This document shows positions 8,391-16,196 of a DNA stretch of 52,279 bases, in pieces; the stretch's first letter is position 1, and each line of letters starts with the position of its first letter. The stretch covers positions 1 through 52,279 of the forward strand of contig JAUXWH010000139.1 of the NCBI GenBank assembly GCA_030681365.1, read 5' to 3'. The position numbers were made by a program, and so were the translations under genes. Source of the stretch: Bradyrhizobium sp. (GTDB taxonomy: Bacteria > Pseudomonadota > Alphaproteobacteria > Rhizobiales > Xanthobacteraceae). The notes beneath the pieces were generated by a model that searched no databases, had not been told where the DNA came from, and saw only the letters and a program-made list of their open reading frames with translations.

Positions 8391-10103
8391 CTATAGCGCC
8401 GGTTTGGCGGCGTCTTCGAGAAAACCATGCAGCGCCGCCACCACCTGTGCGCCCTCGCCGATCGCGCCGCCGACCCGCTTGACCGATCCCGAACGCACAT
8501 CCCCGACGGCGAACACGCCGGGCACCGATGTCTCCAGCGCCGATACCGGCCGGCCCTCGCCCTTGCCGCATTGCGCGCCGGTAACGACGAAGCCTCCGCG
8601 ATCGACCAGGACGCCGCAGCCGTCGAGCCAGTCGGTGGCGGGATCGGCGCCGACGAACAAAAACAGGTTGCGGATCTCGACCGCGTTCTCGTCGCCGCCG
8701 AGGCGGCTCTTCCAGCGCACCCGCTCCAGCAATCCCTCCTCGCTGCCATCGAGCCCGGTAATTTCGGTGTTGAACAGCAGTTCGATATTGGGCGTGGCCT
8801 CGATGCGCTCGATCAGATAGCGCGACATGCTGGCGCCGAGGCCGCCGCCACGGATCACCATGTAGACCCTGCGGGCATGGCCCGACAGAAACACCGCGGC
8901 CTGCCCCGCGGAATTGCCGCCGCCGACCAGCGCCACCTCCTGATCGGCGCAGAGCCGCGCCTCGATCGGGGAAGCCCAGTACCAGACGCCGCGGCCTTCG
9001 AAGCTGGCGAGGTTTTCAATATCGGGCCGGCGGTAACGCGCGCCGCTGGCCACCACGACGGAGCGCGCGCGCATCAGCTGACCGCAATCGGTCGAAAGCG
9101 CCAGAGCGCCATCGCTGCGCGAGCAATCCAAGGATCTGACCGACACCGGGATCAGCATTTGCGCACCAAATTTCTGCGCCTGATTGTAGGCGCGGCCGGC
9201 CAGCGCCATGCCGGAAATGCCGGTGGGGAAGCCGAGATAATTTTCGATTCGCGCGCTGGCGCCGGCCTGGCCGCCGAACGCGCGGGCGTCGAACACGGCG
9301 ACCGACAATCCTTCGGAAGCCGCGTAGACGGCGGTGGCGAGTCCCGCCGGCCCGCTGCCGACCACCGCGACGTCGTAGAGCTTGTCATGATCCTCGCCGC
9401 CTATCATCCCGATCGCGTGGGCGATCGCCGACTCCGTGGGATTGCGCAGCACCTGGCCGTCGGGAATCACGACCAGCGGCAGGTCGGCGCGCGAGGTCGC
9501 ATAACGCGCGACGAGATCGGCGGCGTCCTTGTCGGTGGCGGGATCGAGCACATGGTAGGGATGGCCGTTACGTCCGAGAAAATTCTGCAGCCGCGCCATA
9601 TCGCCGAGCGCATGAGCCCCGATCAGCACCGGGCCGCCGACGCCGCCCTGGATCAGGCTGACCCGCCGCAGGATCAGCGCGCGCATGACGCGCTCGCCGA
9701 GATCGGCTTCGGCAACCAGCAGCGCCCGCAATTGCTCCGGCGGAATCAACAACGTCTCGACATCGCCCTCGGCATGGCCGTCAACCAGCGCGACGCGGCC
9801 GGAGAGCTGGCCGATCTCGGCGAGAAACTGCCCCGGTCCCTGATCGATCACCGGCGTGACGTTGCCGAGGCCGTCCCGCTGGGTGATCGCCACATGGCCG
9901 GACAGGATGACGAACATGCCGGGGCCGACCGTGCCGGTCTCGAACAGCATCTCGCCCGATCTGTAAGTCCTGAGTTCGCCGAACCGGCGCATCCGCGCGA
10001 TTTCGTGCGGGGTCAGTTCCGGAAATGTCTGTTCATAACGGGGGAACGCAAACGACGAGACACCGCCATTCGCGGCATTTCCGGTGGTGGAATCGATCGC
10101 CAT
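8391..10103 (-). CDS. Cyclic-nucleotide-binding-domain / thioredoxin-reductase-like FAD oxidoreductase
   Basis: A 570-residue flavoprotein with a cNMP-binding domain at residues 20-150 (RSGEMLFETGTVGPGMFVILSGHVAI, then GPGQFLAEIGQLSGRVALVDGHAEGD), a degenerate linker (about 160-240), then a two-dinucleotide-domain reductase: FAD loop VVGSGPAGLATAVYAASEG near 250, and NAD(P)H loop ALVGGGNSAGQAAVFLSGHA near 390, ending VFAVGDVRSGSVKRVGGAIGEGAQV. Where thioredoxin reductase has CATC, this protein reads GVWYWASPIEA, so the redox disulfide is missing and it cannot be a normal thioredoxin reductase. The cNMP domain may gate activity. It is followed by the ZnF-UBP gene, which may be its partner. Confidence 0.9.
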   Translation of the reverse strand: MAIDSTTGNAANGGVSSFAFPRYEQTFPELTPHEIARMRRFGELRTYRSGEMLFETGTVGPGMFVILSGHVAITQRDGLGNVTPVIDQGPGQFLAEIGQLSGRVALVDGHAEGDVETLLIPPEQLRALLVAEADLGERVMRALILRRVSLIQGGVGGPVLIGAHALGDMARLQNFLGRNGHPYHVLDPATDKDAADLVARYATSRADLPLVVIPDGQVLRNPTESAIAHAIGMIGGEDHDKLYDVAVVGSGPAGLATAVYAASEGLSVAVFDARAFGGQAGASARIENYLGFPTGISGMALAGRAYNQAQKFGAQMLIPVSVRSLDCSRSDGALALSTDCGQLMRARSVVVASGARYRRPDIENLASFEGRGVWYWASPIEARLCADQEVALVGGGNSAGQAAVFLSGHARRVYMVIRGGGLGASMSRYLIERIEATPNIELLFNTEITGLDGSEEGLLERVRWKSRLGGDENAVEIRNLFLFVGADPATDWLDGCGVLVDRGGFVVTGAQCGKGEGRPVSALETSVPGVFAVGDVRSGSVKRVGGAIGEGAQVVAALHGFLEDAAKPAL

Positions 10104-10209
10104 CTATGTCTCACGCCTTTCGCCAACCCAAACTGCCGCGATGCGGACAAGCATGTCCCGGGCCACACCGCGCGCAGTCAATCATGTCCTCCGGGCTTCC
10201 GCATGACAG

Positions 10210-10404
10210 CTACTCGCCCGGTTTCTTGCCGACTTCGTCATGTAGGGAGGCGCCGGCGTCATCGCGAGGTGTGGCGTTCGCATCGCTGCGCCCCCTCGCC
10301 TGCGACTTTCGCCGCTTGAGATTTTCCCGCAGCGCCAGTTTCAGCCGATCCTGCCGCGAATTTTTCGCAGGGCTCTCGCGCTGGTTCTTGTCATCCGTCA
10401 TCAT
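10210..10404 (-). CDS. Small basic conserved hypothetical protein
   Basis: A 64-residue, highly charged, soluble protein. The core NSRQDRLKLALRENLKRRKSQARGR (about residues 15-39, quoted here as NSRQDRLKLALREN and LKRRKSQARGR) is an amphipathic basic helix I recall from small conserved proteins of Bradyrhizobium; the remainder is low-complexity and probably disordered. Two adjacent ATG codons (10399-10404) can serve as start. It sits upstream of the flavoprotein gene on the same strand, 106 nt away. Function unknown; nucleic acid binding would fit the charge but is a guess. Confidence 0.6.
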   Translation of the reverse strand: MMTDDKNQRESPAKNSRQDRLKLALRENLKRRKSQARGRSDANATPRDDAGASLHDEVGKKPGE

Positions 10405-10725
10405 GGACCTGCTGGATGGGTGTGCTTTGTCGCGAAGACCAGCAGCGACCTGCTGGCCTCGCTACCGCGGGAACATATCCAAATCCGACGTTTCAGGCGA
10501 AATGATCGAATTCGGTAGGCGTGATCCGCCCGATCAGGGCGCTGCGGGGGAGGAAATCGGGACACGATAGCCCGCATTTGGTGCGATGAAAGGCGCCCGA
10601 GGCCGATTTGGCCGTTTTTGAGGGTCTCGCAGCCCCCTCCCGCGCTTGCGCATGCGGGGGCCTTGTGGCAAGGATCGGCCCGCTCTGTAGGGGTCCGTTT
10701 GGGCCGATTCTCGTGTCCGGAGCAT
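10405..10725. other. Intergenic region upstream of tRNA-Thr
   Basis: About 320 nt between the small basic gene and the tRNA. It must hold the tRNA promoter and the divergent promoter of the minus-strand gene. A short GGCC-loop-GGCC followed by five Ts at about 10603-10620 could be a weak terminator. Frames reading across here and the tRNA are not genes. Confidence 0.4.
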
Positions 10726-10800
10726 GCTGCCGTAGCTCAGTGGTAGAGCACTCCATTGGTAATGGAGAGGTCGACAGTTCAATCCTGTCTGGCAGCACCA
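10726..10800 (+). tRNA. tRNA-Thr (anticodon GGT)
   Basis: A full cloverleaf can be drawn: acceptor GCTGCCG pairing with TGGCAGC (one G-T pair), D arm AGCTCAGTGGTAGAGC, anticodon stem CTCCA/TGGAG with loop TTGGTAA giving anticodon GGT, T arm GACAG-TTCAATC-CTGTC, discriminator A at 10797 and encoded CCA at 10798-10800. It reads the threonine codons ACC and ACT. It stands alone, and no integrase gene is nearby. Confidence 0.97.
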
Positions 10801-11052
10801 TCGTCTTCCTCGGGACATCCCTGCCTCGGAAGAGCCTTGCCTCGGAAAAGCGCTGGAAAATCAGCACAAGGATCCCTGGCCGAGACCTGCATCATGGCGC
10901 ACCGGTCGTGGGGGTCCTCAGCGTGGATACCGACGCCATGCCTGTCGAAGTCACCAGCGAAACGATCAGGGCCGCGGTTCTGCAAAGGGCTACCACGGAA
11001 CCGGATGTCATGCCGATGACTGCCGAATTTCGCACAGCCCCTGGAGCGGTCG

Positions 11053-11157
11053 TTGAGGGAATGTGCAGCGGGAAGGTCCGTCCGGGTCATCCTCAATCAT
11101 GCCACGATGCCGCTGGATCAGATCATGCAGATGCTCGAAAATGATTCGCGACCATGA
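11053..11157 (+). CDS. Possible short coupled reading frame before the HTH gene
   Basis: An open stretch from 11020 to 11157 ends with TGA overlapping the ATG of the next gene (ATGA at 11154-11157). Read from a TTG at 11053 it encodes 34 residues containing RVILNHATMPLDQIMQMLEN, which has a normal amino-acid composition. There is no ATG early in the frame and no clear ribosome binding site. It may be a leader peptide or the remnant of a longer gene whose 5' part was lost. Low confidence. Confidence 0.2.
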   Translation: MRECAAGRSVRVILNHATMPLDQIMQMLENDSRP

Positions 11158-11474
11158 CCGGCCATGAACTGAAACAGCTTCGCGCGGATCTCGGCGAAGC
11201 CATCGGCAGGCTGCTGTCGGCAGCCGATATGGCCCGTCTGTGCGGTCTTGAGCCGGAAGCCGGCGCCAACATGATTCGCCGCTGGGAAGTCACCGGTCCC
11301 ACCAAGCAGGTCGCCGAACAGCTCCGGGTCCTGGCGATGGCCAGCGATCGTCATTCGATCCTCGACAACTTCAACATCTTCGACCGGCACGATGTCCCCG
11401 AGACTGAGAGACCCGCGCGCCGGGAAGCCTTCCGCGAGCAGATGCGGGACGAGGTCCGTCGTCGCCTTGGCTGA
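11154..11474 (+). CDS. Small helix-turn-helix (XRE-like) protein
   Basis: A 106-residue protein with an XRE/Cro-like helix-turn-helix in the N-terminal half: ELKQLRADLGEAIGRLLSAADMARLCGLEPEAGANMIRRWE (about residues 5-45, here in pieces LKQLRADLG, AADMARLCGLEP, NMIRRWE). A second helical region follows (VAEQLRVLAMASDRH), then a charged C-terminal helix (RREAFREQMRDEVRRRLG). Similar stand-alone proteins occur in Bradyrhizobium. Its ATG overlaps the stop of a short upstream frame. The target operator is not known; no convincing operator repeat is visible next to it. Confidence 0.72.
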   Translation: MTGHELKQLRADLGEAIGRLLSAADMARLCGLEPEAGANMIRRWEVTGPTKQVAEQLRVLAMASDRHSILDNFNIFDRHDVPETERPARREAFREQMRDEVRRRLG

Positions 11475-11940
11475 GACGTACACGCGCGATACGCGCTCCC
11501 GATTCGTGTCACGTCGGCTCTTGTCTTCCCGGCAGCAGTTCGCCTCGGTGACTTCTCGCCTCGACGCCGAAGTAGACATCAGTCACGGCGAAGTGATCGC
11601 ACGATCAGAAATATCCAGCCCAGCGTCTGCGAGCTGATTAAGAGGCGCATGCCGCAATCTTCAATCGTGCGAGGTGCGTTTGACGGCATCTTCGATCGAG
11701 CGGGACGGGTGCGATCAACAAACACCGAACAAAGCATGCGGCGATTAAGGCCTCATTTAGAGTTCATTAAGGCCTAATTAAGCACGGAAAAATGGATGCT
11801 TCTTGAATCGAGCGGAACATCCCCGGTGTGTCCGATCGGTGACAGCATTATGCATACAAGCAGTTTAACTGCACTCCATGGACGACGCCGCTAACGCAGC
11901 TCATCTAAAAACTAAAAATGACTCCTGGAGACTACAAACA
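11475..11940. other. Intergenic region upstream of the tandem omp genes
   Basis: About 465 nt with lower GC in its second half (11730-11870) than the surrounding genes. It contains the ATTAAGGCCT direct repeat, a TTAAGCACGG motif at 11778-11787 also found upstream of the next omp gene, and a small palindrome GCAGTTTAACTGC at about 11860-11872. It probably carries the promoter and a long 5' leader of the omp gene. No credible gene is seen. Confidence 0.5.
11744..11775. repeat. 22-nt-spaced ATTAAGGCCT direct repeat
   Basis: ATTAAGGCCT occurs at 11744-11753 and 11766-11775. The 22-nt period is about two helical turns, so both copies face the same side of the DNA, as expected of a regulator binding site. 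The second copy continues as an imperfect palindrome TTAAGGCCTAATTAA. It lies 165-197 nt before the start of the omp gene. Confidence 0.45.
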
Positions 11941-12645
11941 ATGAAGAACTTCCTCCTCGGTACTGTGGCCCTGATCGCTCTCGGCGCGACCGTGCCAGCA
12001 CTTGCAGCCGATATGGCCGCCCGTCCCTACACCAAGGCAGCTCCCGCAGCGTACGCGCCGATCTACAACTGGACCGGCTACTACATCGGTGGTCACGTCG
12101 GCGGCGCCTTCGGCGGCAGCGACAACATCCTGGCCCCCGGCTTCACCGGTACCAGCAGCAACGACGGTGTGTTCATGGGCGGCGTGCAGGTTGGTTACGA
12201 CCACCAGTTCGCACCGAATTGGGTGTTGGGCCTCGAAGCGAACTACAGCTTCCTCGACACCAACAGCGATCCCTTCGTCAACCGCGGACTCGGTTCAGTC
12301 ACCGGTCGCCTAGGCTACACCTGGGGTCCGGCTCTGCTCTACGTCAAGGGCGGTTATGCCTGGGCTGACTCCCGCCTCACCAACGGTTTCGGCGGCGGCA
12401 CCTTTTCAAGCACCGGCGGCGGTCGCGACGGCTACACCGTCGGCGGCGGTCTCGAATACCTGTTCGCCCAGAACTGGTCGGGCAAAGTCGAATACCAGTA
12501 CTACGACTTCGGTACCCAGAACGCTCTCTTCACCAGCGGTGCTGGCGTCGTCACCGCCGTCGGGTTCCGCAATGACGAGCACACCGTCAAGGCCGGCATC
12601 AACTACCGCTTCAACCTGGGCGCCCCGGCTGCTGCGCGTTACTGA
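11941..12645 (+). CDS. Omp25-like outer membrane beta-barrel protein (tandem copy 1)
   Basis: A 234-residue porin-family outer membrane protein. The ATG at 11941 gives a typical signal peptide (MKNFLLGTVALIALGATVPALA, cleaved before ADMAARPY); a frame from 11878 adds 21 polar residues before it and is rejected. The mature part shows IYNWTGYYIGGHVGGAFGG, the strand pattern GGVQVGYDHQF, SVTGRLGYTWGPALLYVKGGYAW, YTVGGGLEYLF, and the closing strand HTVKAGINYRFNLGAPAAARY. It is followed by a strong terminator. It shares most of these blocks with the next gene, so the pair arose by tandem duplication. Confidence 0.92.
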   Translation: MKNFLLGTVALIALGATVPALAADMAARPYTKAAPAAYAPIYNWTGYYIGGHVGGAFGGSDNILAPGFTGTSSNDGVFMGGVQVGYDHQFAPNWVLGLEANYSFLDTNSDPFVNRGLGSVTGRLGYTWGPALLYVKGGYAWADSRLTNGFGGGTFSSTGGGRDGYTVGGGLEYLFAQNWSGKVEYQYYDFGTQNALFTSGAGVVTAVGFRNDEHTVKAGINYRFNLGAPAAARY

Positions 12646-12670
12646 TCTCCAGTCGCACGCGACACTGACG

Positions 12671-12698
12671 AAAGGCCGGCTTCATGCCGGCCTTTTTT
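12671..12698 (+). terminator. Rho-independent terminator after omp copy 1
   Basis: Perfect stem AAAGGCCGGC / GCCGGCCTTT with loop TTCAT, followed by a run of Ts, 25 nt after the omp stop. It is one of the clearest intrinsic terminators in the window and separates the two tandem omp genes into independent transcripts. Confidence 0.93.
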
Positions 12699-12872
12699 CG
12701 TTGAGGCTCCATTCGTTACGTTAGGATTCTGTTAAGCACGGCGAGCGCTTGGCCCCCGACGGGCTGGGCTCCGGGGCGACCTGGTCACGGCATTTTATTC
12801 AAATGCCGTCTAACTCCGCTGTGTGGCTGCACCGATACGCGGCGGCCAACCAGAAGCGCCGGAGACTGAATC

Positions 12873-13616
12873 ATGAAGCTCATTCCAGGTTTCTTGCCGA
12901 GTTCCTTGCCAGGCATTGTCGCCGTCATCGTTCTTGGCGCCGGTGTGCCCGCCGTCGCAGCCGACCTCGGCGCCCGTCCTTACAGTCAGGCGCCGGCCTA
13001 TGCGGCGCCGATCTACCAATGGACCGGCTTCTACCTCGGCGGCCACGCCGGCGGCGCGTTCAGCGGCAGCACCAACTTCAACGGCCTCGCGCTGAGCAAT
13101 TATGACGCCCGATTCCTCGGTGGCGTGCAGGTCGGTGCCGACTATCAGTTCGCCGGAAACTTCGTCGTCGGCGTCGAAGGACAGTACTCCTGGCTCAGCA
13201 GCAACAAGATCGGCGCGATCTTTCCCGCCGGCTTCGTCTACAGCAACAACCAGCGCGGACTCGGCTCCGTCACCGGTCGCCTCGGCTACTCCTGGGGTCC
13301 GGCGCTGTTCTACGCCAAGGGCGGTTATGCCTATTCCAGCCATGCCGAAACCCTGACATTCGGCGGCGCTCCGATCGCCTTCACGCTCAACCGTGATCAC
13401 CGCGACGGCTACACGGTAGGCGCCGGCATCGAATATCTGTTCACGTCGAACTGGTCGGCCAAGGCCGAGTATCAGTATTACGACTTCGGCAAGAGCCGCT
13501 TCGTCGCGCCGGCCGCGCTGGTCCCGTTCGGCACGTTCAGCAACGACGAGCACACTCTGAAAGCCGGCGTGAACTATCGCTTCAGCCTGGGCAGTTCGGC
13601 CGCAGCAAGATACTGA
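12873..13616 (+). CDS. Omp25-like outer membrane beta-barrel protein (tandem copy 2)
   Basis: A 247-residue paralogue of the preceding gene. The signal peptide is MKLIPGFLPSSLPGIVAVIV plus LGAGVPAVAA, cleaved before DLGARPY. Then IYQWTGFYLGGHAGGAFSGS, GGVQVGADYQF, SVTGRLGYSWGPALFYAKGGYAY, YTVGAGIEYLF and HTLKAGVNYRFSLGSSAAARY match copy 1 block by block, while the surface-exposed loops differ, as expected when loops evolve under outside selection. A GGAGAC ribosome binding site precedes the ATG. It has its own upstream region after the terminator of copy 1, including the shared TTAAGCACGG motif at 12732-12741. Confidence 0.92.
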   Translation: MKLIPGFLPSSLPGIVAVIVLGAGVPAVAADLGARPYSQAPAYAAPIYQWTGFYLGGHAGGAFSGSTNFNGLALSNYDARFLGGVQVGADYQFAGNFVVGVEGQYSWLSSNKIGAIFPAGFVYSNNQRGLGSVTGRLGYSWGPALFYAKGGYAYSSHAETLTFGGAPIAFTLNRDHRDGYTVGAGIEYLFTSNWSAKAEYQYYDFGKSRFVAPAALVPFGTFSNDEHTLKAGVNYRFSLGSSAAARY

Positions 13617-13779
13617 GCCGCGCGCACCGCACGAAAATGCCGGACCGCGGAATATGCATCGAGGCGGGTTTTCATTTGTCGACCCAAAAAAATCGAGCCC
13701 GTTCAAATCCTCGTGATTTTGTTAACCCGGTAACGCGATACTGCTCGCCAAGATTCATCCTGGTGTGGGCGGGGACGGC

Positions 13780-15945
13780 ATGACGTTGCGATTCACGATC
13801 GGTAGGCTTGTCACGATAACCCGGCTTGGCCGGCTGCTGGGTCTCCTGCGTCCGCGATGGGGAGTGAGGGGCAGCCTGTTCGCCGCCTTCGCGGTGATCG
13901 CAGGCATGGCGATCGTCATCAGCGTCGGTGCCGGCATGGTGCTCGGACATCTCGGCAGGGCGATGGTCGAGCTGAGCGGACGGGACATCCCCCGCCTCGC
14001 GGCCAGCCTGCAGCTCTCCGAGCAGAGCGCGAGCCTCGCCAGCCAGGGACCGGCGCTGCTGGCCTCGCAGAGCGAGGAGATCTTGAAGGATCGCGCCAAG
14101 AAGATGAAGGAAACCCAGGCGATCACGCTGGCCAAGCTCGGCGAGATCACCGCGCTCGGCGCCGACAAGACGGTGGTGTCAAACCTCGCCGAGACCGTGA
14201 AGAACATCGACGACATGATCCAGAGCCTCGGCAACGCGGCGCGCGAGCGCCTCGAGACCGGCGTCCAGCACGACAAGCTCTACGGCGCCGTGCGCACGGC
14301 CCAGACCGCTTTCGTGAAGGCCGCTGGTCCCGCGATGATCGGCGCGCAGACCCAGCTCAACGGCATCTTCGGCGCCCCCGACTTTTCCCAGGATGAAGCA
14401 ACCAAGGCAGAACAGGTCGTCGAGCAGCTCGGGGACGTCGTCGCCGGCGGCAATCTCATGGCGTTCAACTTGATAGCGGCGCTTTCGGCCGACAGCAGCG
14501 ACGCGCTGGAGACCATCGAGAAGGAATTTCGCACCGCGCAGCAGCGCGTGAAAAAGAATCTCGACCTGCTGCCCGGCGGCTCTTCGACCACCGCGCTTCG
14601 CACCGCGGCCACGGGCGTGATGGGGCTGGGCGAGGGCAAGACCGGCGTCTTCAAGATCCGCCAGAAGGAGCTCGACGCCGCCGATTACGGCCAGATCATT
14701 CTCGAGGAAAGCCGCAAGCTCAATGTCGGGCTCGGCATCAGCGTACAGCAGCTCGTCGAGGGCGTCCGGAGCGAAACCGACGCTTCGACCAGCCAGGCGC
14801 GCAAGGAGATTTCGCTGGCGACCATCATCATGCAGGGGCTGGGCGCGGCGACCCTGATCGGATCCGTGCTGTTCGTCTGGCTTTATGTCGGCCGCAGCAT
14901 CCTGCGGCGGATCGGCAGGCTGCAGCACTCGATGCAGGTGCTGTCCAGCGGCGATCTCGAGACCGAAATCTTTCGATCGAACCAGCACGATGAAATCGGG
15001 GCGATGGCCGATTCGCTCGAGGTGTTCCGCGAGAGCATGATCGAGGCTCGCGCGCTGAGTGCCGAGCAGGACAAGGACCGCACCGCCAAGGCCGAGCGTG
15101 CCTCGCGCATGGAGGCGCGGATCGTCGAATTCGAGGCTACCGTGCGCGCCGCGCTTGACACCCTGCAGACCTCGGCCAATTCGATGCAGAGCACGGCGCA
15201 GGCCATGTCGGTGACATCAGATCAGTCCAGCGCACTGGTGAGCGCGGTGGCGTCCGCCGCCGAGGAAACCTCGGTCAACGTGCAGACGGTGTCCGCAGGC
15301 ACCGAGGAGTTGTCGTCATCGATCTCCGAAATCGGCCGCCAGGTGGTGACGTCGGCGCAAATCGCCCGCAAGGCGGTCGAGGATGCCGGCACCACCGACG
15401 CCACCATGCAGGGGCTTGCCGACAATGCCGGCCGCATCAGTGTCGTGGTCGACCTCATTCAGACCATCGCGTCGCAGACCAACCTGCTGGCGCTCAATGC
15501 AACCATCGAGGCCGCGCGCGCCGGCGAGGCCGGCCGCGGATTTGCCGTGGTCGCTTCCGAGGTGAAGAGTCTCGCCAACCAGACCGCGAAGGCGACCGAC
15601 GAAATCCGCCAGCAGATCGCCAGCATGCAGACGGTGACGACCTCGGCGGTCGGAGCCATCAGGAACATCTCGACGACGATCAGCGAGATCAACGAGGTGA
15701 CCGCGGCGATCGCAGCGGCGGTCGAGGAACAGGGTGCGGCGACGCGCGAGATCGCCCGCAACATTCAGCACGCGGCCGGCGGCACATCCGAGGTTTCCAG
15801 CAATATCGTCGGGGTCTCGACCGCGTCCGCCGAGGCCGGCGCCGCCGCCGGCGAGGTGCTGAGCGCATCGGCGGCTCTGCGCCGCGAGGCCGACGTGCTG
15901 CGTTCGGAAATCTCCGCCTTCCTGTCCAACATCCGGGCTGCTTGA
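13780..15945 (+). CDS. Methyl-accepting chemotaxis protein
   Basis: A 721-residue transmembrane chemoreceptor. The ATG at 13780 is preceded by GGCGGGGA; an in-frame GTG at 13765 is possible. It has a first TM helix at about residues 33-55, a long helical periplasmic ligand domain (to about 350) rich in Ala, Glu and Lys, a second TM helix ([23 protein letters not shown]), a HAMP domain ([21 protein letters not shown]), and a signalling domain whose hairpin tip reads [34 protein letters not shown] in two pieces. The signalling helices end with [19 protein letters not shown]. No CheR-binding pentapeptide is visible at the C-terminus. The ligand is unknown; no che genes are near. Confidence 0.93.
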   Translation: MTLRFTIGRLVTITRLGRLLGLLRPRWGVRGSLFAAFAVIAGMAIVISVGAGMVLGHLGRAMVELSGRDIPRLAASLQLSEQSASLASQGPALLASQSEEILKDRAKKMKETQAITLAKLGEITALGADKTVVSNLAETVKNIDDMIQSLGNAARERLETGVQHDKLYGAVRTAQTAFVKAAGPAMIGAQTQLNGIFGAPDFSQDEATKAEQVVEQLGDVVAGGNLMAFNLIAALSADSSDALETIEKEFRTAQQRVKKNLDLLPGGSSTTALRTAATGVMGLGEGKTGVFKIRQKELDAADYGQIILEESRKLNVGLGISVQQLVEGVRSETDASTSQARKEISLATIIMQGLGAATLIGSVLFVWLYVGRSILRRIGRLQHSMQVLSSGDLETEIFRSNQHDEIGAMADSLEVFRESMIEARALSAEQDKDRTAKAERASRMEARIVEFEATVRAALDTLQTSANSMQSTAQAMSVTSDQSSALVSAVASAAEETSVNVQTVSAGTEELSSSISEIGRQVVTSAQIARKAVEDAGTTDATMQGLADNAGRISVVVDLIQTIASQTNLLALNATIEAARAGEAGRGFAVVASEVKSLANQTAKATDEIRQQIASMQTVTTSAVGAIRNISTTISEINEVTAAIAAAVEEQGAATREIARNIQHAAGGTSEVSSNIVGVSTASAEAGAAAGEVLSASAALRREADVLRSEISAFLSNIRAA

Positions 15946-15950
15946 GGCCC

Positions 15951-16056
15951 GTCATTCCGGGATGGTGCGCCAGCACCAGACCCGGAGTGATCTCGAAATT
16001 CCCCGGTGCGCAATTGCGCATCTGGGGTTCGATGCTTCGCATCGTCCCGGAATGAC
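15951..16056. repeat. Dispersed palindromic repeat, type A, copy 3
   Basis: Begins GTCATTCCGGGATGGTGCGC as in copy 1 and ends GTCCCGGAATGAC; the middle is expanded (GGTGCGCAATTGCGCATCTG is itself a palindrome). It starts 5 nt after the chemoreceptor stop, so it lies in the 3' untranslated region and may serve as an mRNA end structure. Confidence 0.8.
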
Positions 16057-16196
16057 AGCATTCGCGACGATAAGTCCGGCTTACGGCCAAAATCGCGCGA
16101 CCCATGTGTTTTGTCCGAAGCCGCCCTTGCTTTTTCGGCTGGCGCCGCGCCGATTGTGCGGTTAAGTCGATAGTGACAAATCGCGAACCCCAACAG

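Noticed and set aside
10726..10800. tRNA-Thr as an integration site for a mobile element
   Set aside because: No integrase, no repeated tRNA end and no foreign-looking block adjacent; genes after it are ordinary for the group.
10493..10867. Minus-strand frame across tRNA-Thr with LPDRIELSTSPLP and CSTTELRQH
   Set aside because: This is the well-known spurious antisense translation of tRNA genes; the tRNA itself explains the conservation.
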